Positions 14,445 to 22,297 of a stretch of 22,299 nucleotides of DNA are shown piece by piece (the first letter of the stretch is position 1; every line of letters starts with the position of its first letter). The DNA is taken from positions 1 through 22,299 of the forward strand of contig DASUKA010000097.1 in NCBI GenBank assembly GCA_036278935.1, read 5' to 3'. Position numbers and translations under genes: made by a program. This DNA comes from DASSNR01 sp036278935 (GTDB lineage Bacteria; Gemmatimonadota; Gemmatimonadetes; Gemmatimonadales; Gemmatimonadaceae). The notes under the pieces are model-generated. The model was not told the origin of the DNA. It saw only the letters and a list, made by a program, of their open reading frames with translations, and ran no database searches.

Positions 14445-14707
14445 TTTGGTCTCCCGAACGCCAGTCGGCCGGCGAGCAGGAGCACGATGGCCCCCAGCGT
14501 TGCCACCAACACGGACCGCGCGCTGAACGAGCTGGAGTTCACCCGCCCCCACCCGAACAGACTGCCGATCCACCCTCCCAGCATCGCGCCCGCAATGCCC
14601 AGCACGATCGTCACGATGCACCCCGCGGGATCGCGCCCCGGTACCAGAAATTTCGCCAGCGTTCCCGCAACGAGGCCGAGGATGATCCAATGAATCCAGA
14701 GTGGCAC
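14435..14707 (-). CDS. GlsB/YeaQ/YmgE family membrane protein (copy 1)
   Basis: This small stress-associated inner-membrane protein of the Transgly_assoc family has 90 residues and three hydrophobic segments. The signature is a Gly-rich first helix (WIILGLVAGTLAKFLVPG) followed by a loop DPAGCIVTIVLGIAGAMLGGWIG. GTG 14707 begins directly at the first helix, which fits the family. A paralogue lies 36 bp upstream in the same orientation; together they look like a tandem duplication with diverged third segments. The gene ends inside its terminator hairpin. Its function is unknown beyond envelope stress; the old name 'transglycosylase-associated' is not evidence of enzyme activity. Confidence 0.88.
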   Translation of the reverse strand: MPLWIHWIILGLVAGTLAKFLVPGRDPAGCIVTIVLGIAGAMLGGWIGSLFGWGRVNSSSFSARSVLVATLGAIVLLLAGRLAFGRPKQG

Positions 14708-14743
14708 TACGACCTCGAGGTGGGTGCGCCGGCCGGCGCGGCG

Positions 14744-15001
14744 CTATGCGGGTCGGCGCGCCACCAACCGATAGATCCAGAGCAGAATGATCGCGCCGAT
14801 GATCGCGAGAATAATGCTCCAGATGCCGAAGCCGTTCAACCCGCGGCCCATGATCAAGGCGCCGATCCAGCCGCCAATCACCGCCCCGATGATCCCGATG
14901 ACGATCGTAACGATGAACCCGCCGGGATCATTGCCCGGCATGATCGCCTTGGCGATCGCTCCGGCGATCAAACCCAGGACGATCCATGCGATGATGCCCA
15001 T
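14744..15001 (-). CDS. GlsB/YeaQ/YmgE family membrane protein (copy 2)
   Basis: This 85-residue paralogue of copy 1 has a first helix MGIIAWIVLGLIAGAIAKAIMPG, a loop with NDPGGFIVTIVIGIIGAVIGG and a third segment ending WIYRLVARRPA. ATG 15001 is fixed by a very strong ribosome site, GGAGGAGGAG, 2 nt upstream (15004-15013). The in-frame extension up to 15172 is rejected because it has no conserved character. It is the first of the tandem pair, so the promoter must lie in the 263-bp spacer shared with the divergent PP2C gene. Confidence 0.9.
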   Translation of the reverse strand: MGIIAWIVLGLIAGAIAKAIMPGNDPGGFIVTIVIGIIGAVIGGWIGALIMGRGLNGFGIWSIILAIIGAIILLWIYRLVARRPA

Positions 15002-15264
15002 AACTCCTCCTCCGTTCGCGGTACGGTAAACAATCTCCGGACGTCGGGTCCGGGCGAACTCCCGGGCGACCGCCGGTTGGCCGGTCCCATGCAACGGGCG
15101 TACCACGCTCCGCCGCACGCTTGCCGGCATGCGTAGCACTACGTAGCTTCTGCTTCTCCGGTTCCGGGCCATGACCTCCGGCGGGAACCCCGTGCGCCGC
15201 CCTATCTTTTGGTGGGTACGGGAATCCGCAGCACGGACGCTTTCTTCATTCCATAGGGTCGCTA
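15002..15264. promoter_or_regulatory. Divergent promoter region between glsB-like pair and PP2C gene
   Basis: These 263 bp hold no gene. They must carry the promoters of both the - strand glsB-like pair and the + strand phosphatase. A CTATCTTTT stretch about 60 nt upstream of the phosphatase start is a possible -10 region, and a CTACGTAG palindrome lies near 15140. Neither was matched to a clear -35 box. Confidence 0.4.
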
Positions 15265-16050
15265 GTGCAACTCGCCGTCGCAGCCAAGACGGATGTCGGG
15301 ATGATCCGTTCCGGCAACGAGGACAACTTCTTCGCCGATGTCGATCAGGCGGGCGGGCTGTTCGTCGTGGCCGATGGCATGGGTGGGCACGCTGCCGGCG
15401 AAGTCGCCAGCGAGATGGCCGTGTCCATCATTTCGCGTGAGCTCAAGGACGTGCGCCGCCGCGAGCATCTGCTGAGCGAAGAGCTGCTGGCGCGGGCGCT
15501 CAAGCTGGCCAACGCCGAGATCTACGCGCGGACCATCGCGGAAGAGGATAAACACGGCATGGGGACCACGGTCTCCGTGCTGATGGTCGGCAAGGGGCAG
15601 TACGTCGTGGCCCAGGTTGGAGACTCCCGCGTGTATCTGCTGCGTGATGGCGCGCTGCGGCAGCTCACGAAGGATCACTCCTACGTGCAGGAGCAGGTGG
15701 ACGCGGGGATGCTCACCCCCGAGCAGGCGCGCTACCACCCGTACAGCAATGTCATCACCCGCTGCGTTGGCGCGGGCGGCGACGTGCAGCCCGATACGTA
15801 CGTGGGCGAGGTACGGCCGGGCGACAGGTTCCTGGTGGCCAGCGATGGGCTCACCGGCATGGTGGATGACCGCCGGCTGCAGCAGCTGCTCATGGCCCGC
15901 GCTACCCCGCAGCGCCTCGTGGATGCGCTCATCTCGGAGGCGAATGGCCGGGGCGGGCTGGACAACATCACGGCGATCGTGGTGAGTATCCTGGCGCCCG
16001 AGGACGGTCAGCGCCCCATCACGCAGGACACGCCCGCCCAGCCGCGCTGA
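15265..16050 (+). CDS. PP2C-type serine/threonine protein phosphatase
   Basis: The 261-residue cytosolic phosphatase belongs to the Stp/PrpC group and removes phosphate from Ser/Thr using two Mn or Mg ions. The conserved motifs appear in order: RSGNED at 15-20, DGMGGH at 37-42, GMGTT at 98-102, GDSR at 119-122, SDGLTGMV at 193-200 and DNIT at 233-236. All metal-binding Asp residues are present, so it should be active. GTG 15265 starts at the first beta strand. Such phosphatases usually pair with a Hanks-type Ser/Thr kinase, but none is in the window. The next ORF starts one nucleotide after its stop, so they are probably co-transcribed. Confidence 0.96.
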   Translation: MQLAVAAKTDVGMIRSGNEDNFFADVDQAGGLFVVADGMGGHAAGEVASEMAVSIISRELKDVRRREHLLSEELLARALKLANAEIYARTIAEEDKHGMGTTVSVLMVGKGQYVVAQVGDSRVYLLRDGALRQLTKDHSYVQEQVDAGMLTPEQARYHPYSNVITRCVGAGGDVQPDTYVGEVRPGDRFLVASDGLTGMVDDRRLQQLLMARATPQRLVDALISEANGRGGLDNITAIVVSILAPEDGQRPITQDTPAQPR

Positions 16051-16051
16051 C

Positions 16052-16264
16052 ATGCCGGCCGAGACCGTGGGCAGCGTCGCCGAGCTCTACCTCGGCAATA
16101 TCCTCTACGCGATCGAGCTGGCCGCGCTCTCGCTGGAGGAGCAGGGCAAGCCAGAGGATGCCGCCTTCTACCGTGGGATCGGGCGCAAGATGGCGGAGGC
16201 GCGCGGGCGGGAGCGGGAGGAGGGAAGGGAAAGCCGAGAGGCGGGAGGTCGAGAGAGGAGATAG
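16052..16264 (+). CDS. Small hypothetical protein with GA-tract-encoded tail
   Basis: ATG 16052 lies one nucleotide after the PP2C stop, and the product has 70 residues. Residues 1-50 form a plausible amphipathic helical protein (VAELYLGNILYAIELAALSLEEQG, then DAAFYRGIGRKMAEA). Residues about 51-70 are Arg/Glu/Gly-rich (GREREEGRESREAGGRERR) and are encoded by the purine arm of repeat element B, so the ancestral stop was probably earlier or has been displaced. The first part looks like a real operon partner of the phosphatase; the tail looks acquired. I do not recognise the family. Confidence 0.6.
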   Translation: MPAETVGSVAELYLGNILYAIELAALSLEEQGKPEDAAFYRGIGRKMAEARGREREEGRESREAGGRERR

Positions 16265-16379
16265 GCGAGGGGCGAAGGGCGAGAGAGGAGAAAGAAGAGA
16301 AGTAACCTCCGCGGACAGAGCTTTCTACCAAGGGCTGGCCTCCTTTCTCCTCTCGCCTTTCTCCTCGCTCGCCTCTCAG
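16198..16379. repeat. GA/CT-bounded repetitive element B
   Basis: On the + strand a purine tract (16206-16303, rich in GAGAGGAGAAAG and GGCGAGAG) is followed by a short core and a pyrimidine tract (16340-16379). The reverse complement of the CT arm shares GGCGAGAG and GAGGAGAAAG with the GA arm, so the ends are imperfect inverted repeats. It lies between convergent genes: the left arm encodes the tail of the small ORF, and the right arm contains the stop codon of the HD gene (16376-16378). It may act as a two-way terminator. Confidence 0.7.
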
Positions 16380-17608
16380 CCCTCGATCAGCCGCATCACC
16401 CGCTCCGCCGGAACCGTCGCATCACGCGCGACGAACACGCGAAGGACGCGTGCCGACCGGTAGAGCTGCTCGGAGAGCATGGGGAGGTTGATCGTGCCCG
16501 GCCATCCCTCGGTAGTGAGCCGATGCACGCGGCGGTCGCGCAGCAGCACGGGGATGTCCAGGCCGAGCATCTGCGGCTTGGCCGGGAAGTCGAGGAAGAG
16601 CTCAGCGGGCGCGAGCCCGACTTCGGCGGCAAGCGCCGCTTCCGCCGCGCGCGCTCTCTCGTGGTCCGTGGCAATCCACGAGCCGGCATCGTCGGGCAGA
16701 TCGCCTGCCGGACACTCGAATATGCGCTTGTAGAGCCTTCGCTCGCGCAGCGCCGCAAGCAGTGGTGAGGCGGCACGCCCCTCGAGCCGATGCAGCAGCC
16801 CTTCGTCCGTGAACGAAGCCAGCTCATGCGCGGCGATCATGCCCTCACGCAACGCATCATCCACAAGTCGCTTGTACATGACCGTGGCGCTGCGCACGGC
16901 ATGATGCCAATACACGTTCCGGTACATCTGGTACTTGGCGAACAGCAGTGACTCCAGCGCCGAGAGTCCCTTCTCCAGCACGCCCACAGCCAGCCGCCCG
17001 GTGTCGGGGTCGCGCACGATCGTCAGCGAGTTGAGCAGACGATCGACGTCAATCTCGCCGTACGGCACGCCGCACATGGCAGCATCACGCTTGAGGTACT
17101 CGATTTTGTCGAGATCGAGCGAGCCGGAAATCAGCCCTTGCAGGGGGCTCGTGCTCTCCCCGCGAATGAGCGCATACACGCGCTCCGGGGCGTCGGCGCC
17201 CAGCGTCTCGCGCAATACCGCTGCGGCGGGTCCCTCGGCGAGCAGCGGACGGGCGAGCGCCTCATGATGCGGTGCGCCCAACTCTTCCAGCGCATGCGAG
17301 AAAGGGTAATGCCCCACGTCGTGCAACAGCGCGGCGACGCGGATGATGGCGCATTCATCCGGCGCGATCTGCTCCAGCTCGCCGCGCTCCCCGAGCAACG
17401 CCAGCGTGCGCCGCGCCAGGTGATACGTGCCGAGCGCATGCTCGAAGCGCGAATGCGTGGCGCCCGGATAGACCAGATACGCAAGCCCGAGCTGCCGAAC
17501 ATAGCGCAGCCGCTGGAACACCGGCGTGTCCACCAACCGCATAGCCACCGGATCGACGCGGATGTTGTTCCAGAGCGGATCGCGGATGATCTGGAAGTCG
17601 GGGGGCAT
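16376..17608 (-). CDS. HD-domain phosphohydrolase (dNTPase/YwfO-like)
   Basis: The 410-residue product is a metal-dependent phosphohydrolase of the HD superfamily. The motif series is HSRFEHALG at 52-60 (H52, H57), LLHDVGHYPFSHALE with the HD pair at 96-97, and LDLDKIEYLKRDA, the usual distal Asp of SAMHD1/YwfO-type proteins. Such enzymes cleave dNTPs or related nucleotides; the exact substrate is unknown. ATG 17608 starts at the conserved FQIIRDPLW strand. The sequence upstream on the coding strand is pyrimidine-rich repeat element C with no Shine-Dalgarno sequence, so translation may be leaderless or inefficient. A frame-open extension to 17830 only overlaps the end of pckA. Its stop codon lies inside element B, so the gene is flanked by repeats on both sides. 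Confidence 0.92.
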   Translation of the reverse strand: MPPDFQIIRDPLWNNIRVDPVAMRLVDTPVFQRLRYVRQLGLAYLVYPGATHSRFEHALGTYHLARRTLALLGERGELEQIAPDECAIIRVAALLHDVGHYPFSHALEELGAPHHEALARPLLAEGPAAAVLRETLGADAPERVYALIRGESTSPLQGLISGSLDLDKIEYLKRDAAMCGVPYGEIDVDRLLNSLTIVRDPDTGRLAVGVLEKGLSALESLLFAKYQMYRNVYWHHAVRSATVMYKRLVDDALREGMIAAHELASFTDEGLLHRLEGRAASPLLAALRERRLYKRIFECPAGDLPDDAGSWIATDHERARAAEAALAAEVGLAPAELFLDFPAKPQMLGLDIPVLLRDRRVHRLTTEGWPGTINLPMLSEQLYRSARVLRVFVARDATVPAERVMRLIEG

Positions 17609-17709
17609 GGGGGGCGAGAGATAGAAAGGAGAGAGGAGAAAGGAGGCGGGCTCCCGCGATCGGTCCTCTCCTTCCGAGGTCGTTTCTCCTCTCTCCTTTC
17701 TCCTTTCTA
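17609..17709. repeat. GA/CT-bounded repetitive element C with inverted-repeat arms
   Basis: The purine arm 17623-17645 pairs with the pyrimidine arm 17686-17708 at 21 of 23 positions, around a 40-nt core with its own short hairpins (for example CCTC/GAGG). The right arm contains the pckA stop codon TAG (17709-17707) and shares an exact 19-nt run with element A. It fills the spacer between pckA and the HD gene on the - strand, so it may serve as the pckA terminator while removing any ribosome site for the HD gene. Confidence 0.78.
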
Positions 17710-19332
17710 GCTTTTCGGTCCCGCCTTCCGCACGGCCTCGCTCACGTGCTCGGCGAATTGCGCGAAGTTCTTGGCAAACATCTGCGCGAGCTTCTTCGCC
17801 TGCGCGTCGTACGCGGCGGGATCGCCCCACGTACTGCGCGGGTGCAGGAGCTCGCTCGGCACGCCGGGCACCGCATCGGGCACGGCCAGGCCGAATACCG
17901 GGTCGGAGTGCGTCGGCACATCGTTCAACTCACCCGCGAGAGCGGCGCGGACCATCGTGCGGGTATGACTCAGCGGCATACGGTGACCAACTCCGTACGG
18001 GCCGCCCGTCCATCCGGTGTTCACCAGCCACACGCGCGAGCCGTGCTCGCGCAGGCGCTCGCCGAACATCGTCGCGTACTTGGCCGGCGGCCATACCAGG
18101 AACACGTCGGCAAAGCATGTGCTGAACGTCGCCTTGGGCTCCGTCACGCCGCGTTCCGTGCCCGCCACCTTCGCCGTGTATCCCGACAGGAAGTAGTACA
18201 TCGCCTGATCCGGCGTGAGCGTAGCGATGGGCGGCATGATCCCGAACGCATCCGCCGTGAGCAGCACGACGTTCTTCGGATGCCCGCCGCGCCCGCCCGG
18301 CACGCAATTCCGCATGTAGTGCAGCGGGTACGAGGCGCGGGTGTTCTCGGTGATCGACTGGTTCGCGAACTCCACCTTCCGTGTGCTCTGGTCGAGCACC
18401 ACGTTCTCCAGCACCGTGCCGAACATCTGCGTCGTACGATAGATGTCGGGTTCCCCTTCGGGCGAGAGGTTGATCACCTTCGCATAGCACCCGCCCTCGA
18501 AGTTGAACACGCCATCCTCCGACCATCCGTGCTCGTCATCACCGATGAGGTGGCGGGCGGGATCCGCCGAGAGCGTGGTCTTGCCCGTGCCGGAGAGCCC
18601 GAAGAAGAGCGCAGTGTCGCCCCCGTCACCGATGTTCGCGGAGCAGTGCATGGAGAGCACGCCGCGCTTGGGCATGAGGTAATTCATCACGGTGAAGATC
18701 GACTTCTTCAACTCGCCGGCGTAGCGCGTGCCACCGATGAGCAGGATGCGCTCGGCGAAGTTGAGAATGATGAAGGTGCCCGAGTTCGTGCCGTGCCTGG
18801 CCGGGTCGGCCTGGAACTCCGGTGCGTGCAGCACCGTGTAGCTCGGATCGAACGTGGGCAGATCGCTCAGCTCCGGCCGGATGAACATGTTCCGCACGAA
18901 CAGCATGGACCACGCATTGGGCGACACGTAGCGCACGGGGACGCGATACTTGGGATCGGCGCCCGCGTACAGGTCCTCGACAAACAGCTCCGGCTGCTTG
19001 TCCAGATAGGCCTGCACGTCGGCGCGCAGCACCTCGAACCGCGCCGGATCGAACGGGCGGTTTATGGAACCCCACCACACATCGTGCTCGGTGCTCGGCT
19101 CCCGCACCGTGAACTTGTCGTTGGGGGAACGCCCGGTGTGCGGCTTGGTGACGGCCACGAACGGCCCCATGTCCGCCAGCGTCCCCTCATTGCGCCGGAT
19201 GGCCGCCTGTACCAGCTCGGGCGGGATGAGATTCCAATGGACCGTGCCGGTGGGGTGGAGCCCCTGCCGCTCGAGTCCGTTCTCTCCCTTTCGCTCCGTG
19301 TGCGCCGTGTGTGGTTGCGTCTGTGTTGCCAT
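17707..19332 (-). CDS. pckA: Phosphoenolpyruvate carboxykinase (ATP)
   Basis: PckA converts oxaloacetate and ATP to PEP, CO2 and ADP at the start of gluconeogenesis. The 541-residue product matches the ATP-type family in length. It has HTGRSP at 65-70 (substrate Arg68), ELKKS (Lys209/210) and MHCSAN (His229). It also has the kinase-1a P-loop GLSGTGKTT at 245-253 and the kinase-2 DDEHGW from 265 that binds the metal. ATG 19332 is the first in-frame start; the first ~25 residues are poorly conserved. It follows maeB by 30 bp on the same strand, an operon that manages the malate-pyruvate-PEP-oxaloacetate node. Its stop lies in repeat element C. Confidence 0.97.
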   Translation of the reverse strand: MATQTQPHTAHTERKGENGLERQGLHPTGTVHWNLIPPELVQAAIRRNEGTLADMGPFVAVTKPHTGRSPNDKFTVREPSTEHDVWWGSINRPFDPARFEVLRADVQAYLDKQPELFVEDLYAGADPKYRVPVRYVSPNAWSMLFVRNMFIRPELSDLPTFDPSYTVLHAPEFQADPARHGTNSGTFIILNFAERILLIGGTRYAGELKKSIFTVMNYLMPKRGVLSMHCSANIGDGGDTALFFGLSGTGKTTLSADPARHLIGDDEHGWSEDGVFNFEGGCYAKVINLSPEGEPDIYRTTQMFGTVLENVVLDQSTRKVEFANQSITENTRASYPLHYMRNCVPGGRGGHPKNVVLLTADAFGIMPPIATLTPDQAMYYFLSGYTAKVAGTERGVTEPKATFSTCFADVFLVWPPAKYATMFGERLREHGSRVWLVNTGWTGGPYGVGHRMPLSHTRTMVRAALAGELNDVPTHSDPVFGLAVPDAVPGVPSELLHPRSTWGDPAAYDAQAKKLAQMFAKNFAQFAEHVSEAVRKAGPKS

Positions 19333-19362
19333 GATCTGCTCTATCCTCGGTGAACGCGTGCG

Positions 19363-21675
19363 CTACTCCACGACGGCACGCGATGGTCCAGTATGGTGAT
19401 GACGCTGCTGCGCGTCAACGACGGCCACGGCCGCCATATTCACAATATCCTGCACGTCCGCTCCTTTCTCCAGCACGTGAACGGGGCGGCGCATCCCGAC
19501 GAGGATCGGGCCGATGGCCGTCGCTCCGCCGAGGTGATTCAACAACTTGTAGGCAATATTGCCCGCGCTCAAGTTCGGGAAGATGAGCACGTTGGCCGGC
19601 TCCGCGAGTGCGCTGAAGGGATACATCGTCTTCAACTTGTCCGCGTCCAGCGCGGTGTCGGCCTGCATCTCCCCGTCCACGATGAGCGCCGGATCGCGCT
19701 CACGAAGCAACTGCACGGCGCGCGCCACCTTTTCCGCCTCCGGGTGTCGCACGGACCCGAAATCCGAGAACGACAGCATCGCCACACGGGGGGTGACGCC
19801 GAACGTGCGCACGATGCGCGAGGCCGCGTACGCAATCTGCGCCAGCTGCTCGGCGGTGGGGTCGATGTTCACGGTGGTGTCGCCACAGAACACCACCTGC
19901 TTCTCGAACACGAGCATGTAGAGCCCGCTCACGAGCTTGGCGCGGGGATGTGCGCCGATGACCTCGAGCGCCGGCCGGATGGTTTCCGGATAGTGCAGCC
20001 CCACCCCTGATACCAGCGCCGCGGCTTCCCCCAGGGCCACCATCACCGAGCCGAAGTAGTTCGCGTTGTACAGCAGCTGATACGCCTCGGCCAGGCTGAG
20101 CCCCTTGCGCTGCCGCATCGTCCACAAGTAGTGCGCGAAGCGATCGCGGTCGGGGGATGTGGCGGGGTCCTCGACGCGGATCTCGTCCAGCGACACCCCG
20201 ATGGCCTGCGCGGCTCGCTCGATCGCCTCGCTGGGACCGAGCAGCACCGGGTGGGCGATGCCCTCATCCACCAGCCGGCGGGCGGCGCGAATGATCTTGG
20301 GCTCATCACCTTCCGGAAAGACCACCGATTGCGGGTCCTGGATGGCGCGGCTCATGAGCCCGCGCATCAGGCCGCGGGCGCGGCCGAGCCGTGCTTCGAG
20401 TGCGTCGCGGTACTCGTCCATGGCCAGGACGATGCGCGCCACCCCGCTCGCCACCGCCGCCCACGCCACGGCCGGCGCCACCCAGAGCAGGATGCGGTCG
20501 TCGAAGGGGAAGGGGATGAGGTAGTCGCGCCCGAAGTGCACGGAGTCCAGGCCGTACAACCGCGCGACGGACTCCGGGACATCCTGCTTGGCCAGCGCCG
20601 CCAGCGCGCGCGTGGCCGCCATCTCCATCTCCTCGTTGATCTCCGTGGCGCGGACGTCGAGCGCCCCGCGGAAGATGAAGGGGAACCCGAGGACGTTGTT
20701 CACCTGGTTGGGGTAGTCGCTGCGGCCGGTGGCAATGATCGCGTCAGGACGCAACGCGCGCACGGCATCCGGGAGGATCTCCGGCACCGGGTTGGCGAGC
20801 GCGAAGATGATCGGGTCGCGCGCCATGCGGGCGATCATCGCATCGGTCACCGCGCCGGCGACGGAGAGCCCCACAAAGACATCCGCCTGCGCGAGCGCGT
20901 CGGCAACAGTGCGTGCCGGCGCGTCCGTGGCGAAGCGCGCCTTGTACGGATCCATCTCCTGCTCGCGGCCGGCGAAGACGACGCCAGCGCGGTCGCACAG
21001 GATGATGTGCTCGCGCCGCACCCCCAGGCGCACGTAGTGCTCGGCCGTCGCGATGGCCGCCGCGCCCGCGCCGGAAAAGACCACGCGCACGCTCGCGATG
21101 TCCTTCCCCACGATCTCGAGCGCGTTCAGGAGCGCCGCCCCGGAGATGATCGCGGTGCCATGCTGGTCATCGTGAAAGACCGGAATGCCCATCGTCCGCC
21201 GCAGCGTCTCCTCGATGTAGAAACAATCCGGCGCGCGGATGTCCTCGAGGTTGATCCCGCCGACAGTCGGCTCGAGGAGCTGGCAGAAGCGGATCACGTC
21301 GTCGGGGTTCTCGGAGCCGACCTCGAGGTCGAAGACGTCCAGGTCGGCGAACTGCTTGAAGAGGTTTGCCTTGCCTTCCATGACTGGTTTGCCGGCAAGT
21401 GCGCCGATGTTGCCCAGTCCCAGGACGGCGGTGCCGTTGGTCACCACCGCCACCAGGTTGCCCTTGGCGGTGTACCGATAGGCGTCCTCTGGATCGCACG
21501 CGATCTCGCGGCAGGGCTCCGCGACGCCGGGGGAGTACGCCAGCGCCAGGTCACGTTGATTCGCCAGCGGCTTGATGGGCACGACGGCGATCTTGCCGGG
21601 ATGCCCGCCCGCATGGTAGTCCAGGGCATCCTGCCTGAGGATGTCGTGCCGGCTGAGTGTCTCGTTGGAGTCCAT
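19363..21675 (-). CDS. maeB: NADP-dependent malic enzyme with phosphotransacetylase-like C-terminal domain
   Basis: MaeB oxidatively decarboxylates malate to pyruvate, making NADPH. The 770-residue protein has the malic N-terminal domain (AYSPGVAEP from 46, GKANLFKQFADLDVFDLEV from 101 including the catalytic Lys, HDDQHGTA at 168-175) and a Rossmann NAD(P) domain (VFSGAGAAAIA at 199-209). A C-terminal phosphotransacetylase-like domain follows (about 440-760), which in E. coli MaeB acts as an acetyl-CoA-responsive regulatory and oligomerisation part. ATG 21675 gives the normal family length. It is the first gene of the maeB-pckA operon, so NADPH and PEP supply from C4 acids are probably co-regulated. 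A hairpin precedes it in the leader. Confidence 0.97.
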   Translation of the reverse strand: MDSNETLSRHDILRQDALDYHAGGHPGKIAVVPIKPLANQRDLALAYSPGVAEPCREIACDPEDAYRYTAKGNLVAVVTNGTAVLGLGNIGALAGKPVMEGKANLFKQFADLDVFDLEVGSENPDDVIRFCQLLEPTVGGINLEDIRAPDCFYIEETLRRTMGIPVFHDDQHGTAIISGAALLNALEIVGKDIASVRVVFSGAGAAAIATAEHYVRLGVRREHIILCDRAGVVFAGREQEMDPYKARFATDAPARTVADALAQADVFVGLSVAGAVTDAMIARMARDPIIFALANPVPEILPDAVRALRPDAIIATGRSDYPNQVNNVLGFPFIFRGALDVRATEINEEMEMAATRALAALAKQDVPESVARLYGLDSVHFGRDYLIPFPFDDRILLWVAPAVAWAAVASGVARIVLAMDEYRDALEARLGRARGLMRGLMSRAIQDPQSVVFPEGDEPKIIRAARRLVDEGIAHPVLLGPSEAIERAAQAIGVSLDEIRVEDPATSPDRDRFAHYLWTMRQRKGLSLAEAYQLLYNANYFGSVMVALGEAAALVSGVGLHYPETIRPALEVIGAHPRAKLVSGLYMLVFEKQVVFCGDTTVNIDPTAEQLAQIAYAASRIVRTFGVTPRVAMLSFSDFGSVRHPEAEKVARAVQLLRERDPALIVDGEMQADTALDADKLKTMYPFSALAEPANVLIFPNLSAGNIAYKLLNHLGGATAIGPILVGMRRPVHVLEKGADVQDIVNMAAVAVVDAQQRHHHTGPSRAVVE

Positions 21676-21693
21676 AGAAGCCAGAAATGCGTT

Positions 21694-21719
21694 GGCGCCG
21701 CACGTGGAGGGGCGGCGCC
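21694..21719 (-). promoter_or_regulatory. Short hairpin in the maeB leader
   Basis: GGCGCCG at 21694-21700 pairs perfectly with CGGCGCC at 21713-21719 around a 12-nt loop. It lies 18-44 nt upstream of the maeB ATG and could form in the mRNA leader or mark a protein site. Function is not shown by sequence alone. Confidence 0.35.
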
Positions 21720-21756
21720 TAGTCGCACCGGAGGATCAACTCTCCGGGAGGGGTCG

Positions 21757-21791
21757 GGAGCGGGGCGCGTCGCTCCGTCGTGCCCCGCTCC
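21757..21791 (-). terminator. Strong GC hairpin downstream of the GH31 gene
   Basis: GGAGCGGGGC at 21757-21766 pairs perfectly with GCCCCGCTCC at 21782-21791, extended inward by a G-U and two G-C pairs to a 13-bp stem. It lies about 145 nt past the GH31 stop in the transcription direction and before the maeB promoter area. No U-run follows, so it is a probable but unproven terminator. A weaker palindrome, CGGGAACGGTCCCG, lies at 21882-21895. Confidence 0.45.
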
Positions 21792-21934
21792 TGCACCACC
21801 GGTCCACGGCCGCCCCGCAGGTGGCGCGTGCAGCGTTCAGGGGAGCAGCGAACCCGCGCGCCCGCCTCCCCAATCTCATTACGGGAACGGTCCCGGGCAA
21901 CCGGCGCCCGAGCGCTACGCACGGCGGCCCCCGC

Positions 21935-22297
21935 TCAGCACTGCACGGCGAGCGGCTGCCCATCAAAGGTGATGGCGCGCGTCTTCGTGGTACCCGCCAC
22001 CCGTATCTCAATGCGCCGCTGCGCCGGCGGCAGCATCCGGGAACCGGGTACCAGTCGCAGGCCGAGCGTGCGCTTCGCATCATCCCACGCCATCGCGATT
22101 CCCATCCATGCGCCCTTGCGGTAGTCGAAGCTCACGCCGTCGTCCTCGTAGAGCGTGAACGCGCCGTCGGCACCCGGATACACGACCAGCGAGAGCGGGC
22201 CATCCACCCGCTCGGCCGTGTATTGTTTGACCGGGCCCAGCGGGATGATGGCGCCAGCGCGCACGTAGAGTGGCATGGTCGCCAGGTCGACCGGCCG
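21935..22297 (-). CDS. C-terminal end of GH31 glycoside hydrolase (partial)
   Basis: The frame is open through the right edge, so the start and catalytic domain are outside the window. The visible ~120 residues begin RPVDLATMPLYVRAGAIIPLG, the hallmark strand closing the GH31 barrel (alpha-glucosidase/alpha-xylosidase), followed by a DUF5110-like beta domain (LSLVVYPGADGAFTLYEDDG...). The C-terminus ends in AVQC without an anchor. The DUF5110-like part suggests a YicI/XylS-type alpha-xylosidase or exported alpha-glucosidase, but substrate specificity cannot be judged from this end. Confidence 0.85.
   Translation of the reverse strand, partial: RPVDLATMPLYVRAGAIIPLGPVKQYTAERVDGPLSLVVYPGADGAFTLYEDDGVSFDYRKGAWMGIAMAWDDAKRTLGLRLVPGSRMLPPAQRRIEIRVAGTTKTRAITFDGQPLAVQC

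Noticed and set aside
14744..15172. 142-residue version of the second glsB-like gene
   Set aside because: The strong GGAGGAGGAG site and family length place the start at 15001; the extension is non-conserved.
16376..17830. HD gene extended through element C and the pckA end
   Set aside because: The extension is encoded by the repeat and by pckA antisense; the conserved domain starts at 17608.
17746..21972. Long + strand frames opposite pckA and maeB
   Set aside because: Shadows of strongly conserved enzymes on the - strand, with no credible starts or domains.
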